From assembly GCA_023253495.1 (NCBI GenBank), contig JALRGF010000360.1:1-6754 (forward strand): a stretch of DNA of 6,754 nucleotides, written 5' to 3'. The DNA is from Verrucomicrobiales bacterium (lineage in GTDB: Bacteria > Verrucomicrobiota > Verrucomicrobiia > Verrucomicrobiales > V1-33). Every line of letters starts with the position of its first letter. The first letter of the stretch is position 1. The notes under the pieces were generated by a model. The model was not told the origin of the DNA. It saw nothing but the letters and a program-made list of their open reading frames with translations, and ran no database searches. Positions 4,930 to 6,754 of the stretch are shown in pieces. Both the position numbers and the translations under genes were made by a program.

Positions 4930-6537
4930 TTATTTCCGAGGCGTCCGCGGGGCGCGCGGCGCCACTGGCGCCACTGGCGCGCCGTCGCGGGAGCCGCGGC
5001 CGGGCGCCGGGGTCGCCGCCGGAGCAGTCGCCGGAGGGCTGTCACCTTCCGGCAAGGGTTCGAGGAAGCGCGGCTCCGGCCGCGACCACAGGCGTTCGAG
5101 GGCGGCATCGATGCGGTCGTTCTGGTAGAGCGCGAGCACGTTGTCGAGGTCGCGATACGCGACCTCCAGATCGTAGGCTGTCACCACCACTTCGGCCCGG
5201 ACCCGGGCGACGTCGCGGATGGCCGATTGCACCTCGAGGTTGGTGGCGAGCCCGGCGCGGTATTTCCCCTGCTGCACCGGCAGAGCGGCCTCGGCGGCCA
5301 GCCGTTCGGCTTCCAGGCTGGCCGCGGTTTTGCGCAGCTCGTCGATGGCATACCACGCCGCGGCCACTTCTTCGGTCATGCCCCGCGTCGTCTCGCTCAC
5401 CCGCACCCGGTCCTGATCGCGCTGCAGCGCATTGGTCTTCAGATCAAGCGCCCGGGTGCCGCGGTCGATCAGCGTCCAGTTGAGCGAAAGCCCGGCGGTC
5501 CACCCGCGCGTCTTCTCGAATTCCGACCCCACCGCCGCCTCGCTGCTGACCTGAAAATCCAGTGTGGGCGCAAAGCGCGCCCGGATGCCGTCGCGCTCGG
5601 CCTCGGTGCGGCTGACGGCCAGTTCGGCCATGCGCACGTCCTCGCGGAGCGGCCACGCCACCGCCACCGCCTCCGTCACATCCCGATACCCGAGCCGCCC
5701 GGCCGGCGGCTCCACCACCGCGAAGACCGCGTCCGGCGGATAGTTCAGCGTGATGGCAAGGCGGGTGCGCGCCAGGTCCCGCCGGTTCGTCGCCAGCAGC
5801 ACGGCTCGACGCGCCCGCTCGTCATCAACCCGGGCCTGCAGCACGTCCGCTTCAATGATTTCCTGGGCGTCGAAGCGGGCCCGCGCCTGCTCGACCTGCT
5901 GGCTGGTCAGCCCGAGGGTCTTGGTATTTTCCGCAATGAGGTTCTCCTGCTTGAGCACTTCGAAATACAGGGCGGTCACACTGAAAAGCACCTCGCGCAG
6001 CTGCCGCCGCAGCCGCCACTCGCTGATCTGACGGTCGAGAGCGCTGGCCCGGCGCGCCGGTCCGACCGTGAAGTCAAGTATCGGCTGGCTGAAGCTCAGC
6101 CCGACCGACTGCGTGTCGGACCCGGAACTCGACCAGCGCGACTCGCGCACCACCCGCCCGAGCGTCGTGCCGCCGCTGCCACCCCCCAGCGGATCGGTCA
6201 CGCTGTCGCCAGTACCGAAAACCTCCACCTCATCCTTCCGGCGCGATCCGCGCCAGCTCGCATCCGCTCCCGCACTCAGCCGCGGCATCACCCGCGTCAA
6301 CGCCCGCAACTGCTCGACCGCCGCCTTGCGCACTTCATAATCCGCAATCGCCACCGTCTGGTCGGTCGCTATCACCCGGTCCAGCGCCGCCTCCAACGTC
6401 ATCCGCGCCGGCGGCCGATCGCCGCCCGGCCCCCACCCGAACTCTCCATCCCCTCCCCGCAAGGAAAGCGGCAGAACCCCAATCATCAGAAGCATCCGCA
6501 GGATGCGGGACGGACGGACACAACAACACACAACCAT
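4930..6537 (-). CDS. TolC family outer-membrane channel protein
   Basis: This 535-residue protein runs from ATG at 6537-6535; the codon before it is TTG, a possible but less likely start. No Shine-Dalgarno is seen. The N-terminus has Arg8, Arg11 and Arg14 followed by a short hydrophobic stretch (about 15-26), consistent with a signal peptide; three consecutive Cys at 4-6 are odd and do not form a lipobox. The mature part has the two outer-membrane-efflux repeats. The first includes VGLSFSQPILDF (about 146-157), SVTALYFEVLKQENL and QVEQARARFDAQEIIEADVL (about 186-234). The second includes REDVRMAELAVSRTEAERDG (about 299-318), VAAAWYAIDELRK and QQGKYRAGLATNLEVQSA (about 391-440). Family members form trimeric channels for efflux pumps or type I secretion. 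No pump or adaptor gene lies in the window, so the exported substrate is unknown. After about residue 493 the tail is Pro/Ala/Arg-rich, with APVAPVAP encoded by a 9-bp duplication (4959-4976). Transcription converges with the transglutaminase gene. Confidence 0.93.
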   Translation of the reverse strand: MVVCCCVRPSRILRMLLMIGVLPLSLRGGDGEFGWGPGGDRPPARMTLEAALDRVIATDQTVAIADYEVRKAAVEQLRALTRVMPRLSAGADASWRGSRRKDEVEVFGTGDSVTDPLGGGSGGTTLGRVVRESRWSSSGSDTQSVGLSFSQPILDFTVGPARRASALDRQISEWRLRRQLREVLFSVTALYFEVLKQENLIAENTKTLGLTSQQVEQARARFDAQEIIEADVLQARVDDERARRAVLLATNRRDLARTRLAITLNYPPDAVFAVVEPPAGRLGYRDVTEAVAVAWPLREDVRMAELAVSRTEAERDGIRARFAPTLDFQVSSEAAVGSEFEKTRGWTAGLSLNWTLIDRGTRALDLKTNALQRDQDRVRVSETTRGMTEEVAAAWYAIDELRKTAASLEAERLAAEAALPVQQGKYRAGLATNLEVQSAIRDVARVRAEVVVTAYDLEVAYRDLDNVLALYQNDRIDAALERLWSRPEPRFLEPLPEGDSPPATAPAATPAPGRGSRDGAPVAPVAPRAPRTPRK

Positions 6538-6604
6538 CAAGAGCAGGGGTTCAGGATCAGCGGATCAAAGACACAGACTGACCGCCACCCCCCGCTCCGC
6601 AACG

Positions 6605-6617
6605 AGGGAATGTCCCT
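6605..6617. other. Small dyad upstream of the tolC gene
   Basis: AGGGA (6605-6609) and TCCCT (6613-6617) are inverse complements around ATG, 68 bases upstream of the tolC start codon. It could be an operator half-site pair, but 5-bp arms are weak evidence. The surrounding 6538-6653 stretch has no gene and no promoter hexamers I can defend. Confidence 0.2.
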
Positions 6618-6653
6618 AAGTCACCCACCGGCCCCGCCCGTTCATCCAGCTCC

Positions 6654-6754
6654 CCCTTCGCCCTTCGCCCTTCGCCCTTCATCCCGCATCCCGCATCCTT
6701 CATCCCGCATCCCGCATCCTTCATCCCTCATCCCTCATCCCTCATCCCTCATCC
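6654..6754. repeat. Heptanucleotide tandem array upstream of tolC (continues past window)
   Basis: The array is about 101 bases of 7-bp units with one extra base near 6682. It has blocks in order: CCCTTCG three times (6654-6674), CCCTTCAT (6675-6682), then CCCGCAT-CCCGCAT-CCTTCAT twice (6683-6724), then CCCTCAT four times (6725-6752) and the start of another. The shared skeleton is CCCNNNN, mostly ending in CAT. On the minus strand this gives GGG every seven bases with four-base loops. It starts 117 bases upstream of the tolC ATG. The TGA triplets in the minus-strand GGATGA units make long translation unlikely. Confidence 0.9.

Noticed and set aside
3801..5108. 435-residue open frame on the minus strand
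   Set aside because: It is antisense to the transglutaminase gene, crosses the terminator and overlaps the tolC 3' end in another frame; no family motif.
6654..6754. Possible CRISPR leader or coding repeat
   Set aside because: Units are only 7 bp with no spacers, and the period shifts reading frame with stop triplets on the minus strand.

Overview
The window is high-GC bacterial DNA. A DUF1501 gene, an alpha-E/ATP-grasp/transglutaminase gene set and low-complexity intergenic DNA are most like Verrucomicrobiota (Opitutales-like), with Planctomycetota as the alternative. This is a judgement from gene content; there is no rRNA or other marker gene here.

Layout: (1) Positions 1-618 hold the 3' end of a DUF1501 (alkaline-phosphatase/sulfatase-fold) gene on +. 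(2) Positions 619-1205 are a non-coding island built from several repeat families: GGAGGT-N8-ACCTC dyad units, a 5 x 13-bp tandem array, CTCGCATG repeats, and an A7/T7-ended inverted repeat. (3) Positions 1206-4862 hold three + strand genes: a circularly permuted ATP-grasp protein, an alpha-E (DUF403) protein and a transglutaminase-like cysteine hydrolase with its Cys-His-Asp triad intact. (4) Positions 4863-4929 are a convergent intergenic gap containing a good intrinsic terminator for the minus strand. (5) Positions 4930-6537 hold a complete TolC-family outer-membrane protein gene on -. (6) Upstream of tolC, at 6654-6754 and running off the window, is a heptanucleotide tandem array. Its minus strand has G3 runs every 7 bases, which is G-quadruplex-competent.

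The ATP-grasp, alpha-E and transglutaminase genes form a recurrent bacterial gene set. Family knowledge predicts that the ATP-grasp enzyme makes an amide/peptide bond. The alpha-E protein is a helical partner of unknown mechanism, and the transglutaminase-like protein would cut or transfer amide bonds. Substrate and product are unknown, so this cluster is the best candidate in the window for a poorly described system. DUF1501 and TolC are probably independent neighbours. Shine-Dalgarno sequences are weak or absent at all starts except the GTG of the transglutaminase gene. No tRNA, rRNA, CRISPR array, transposase or integrase was seen.
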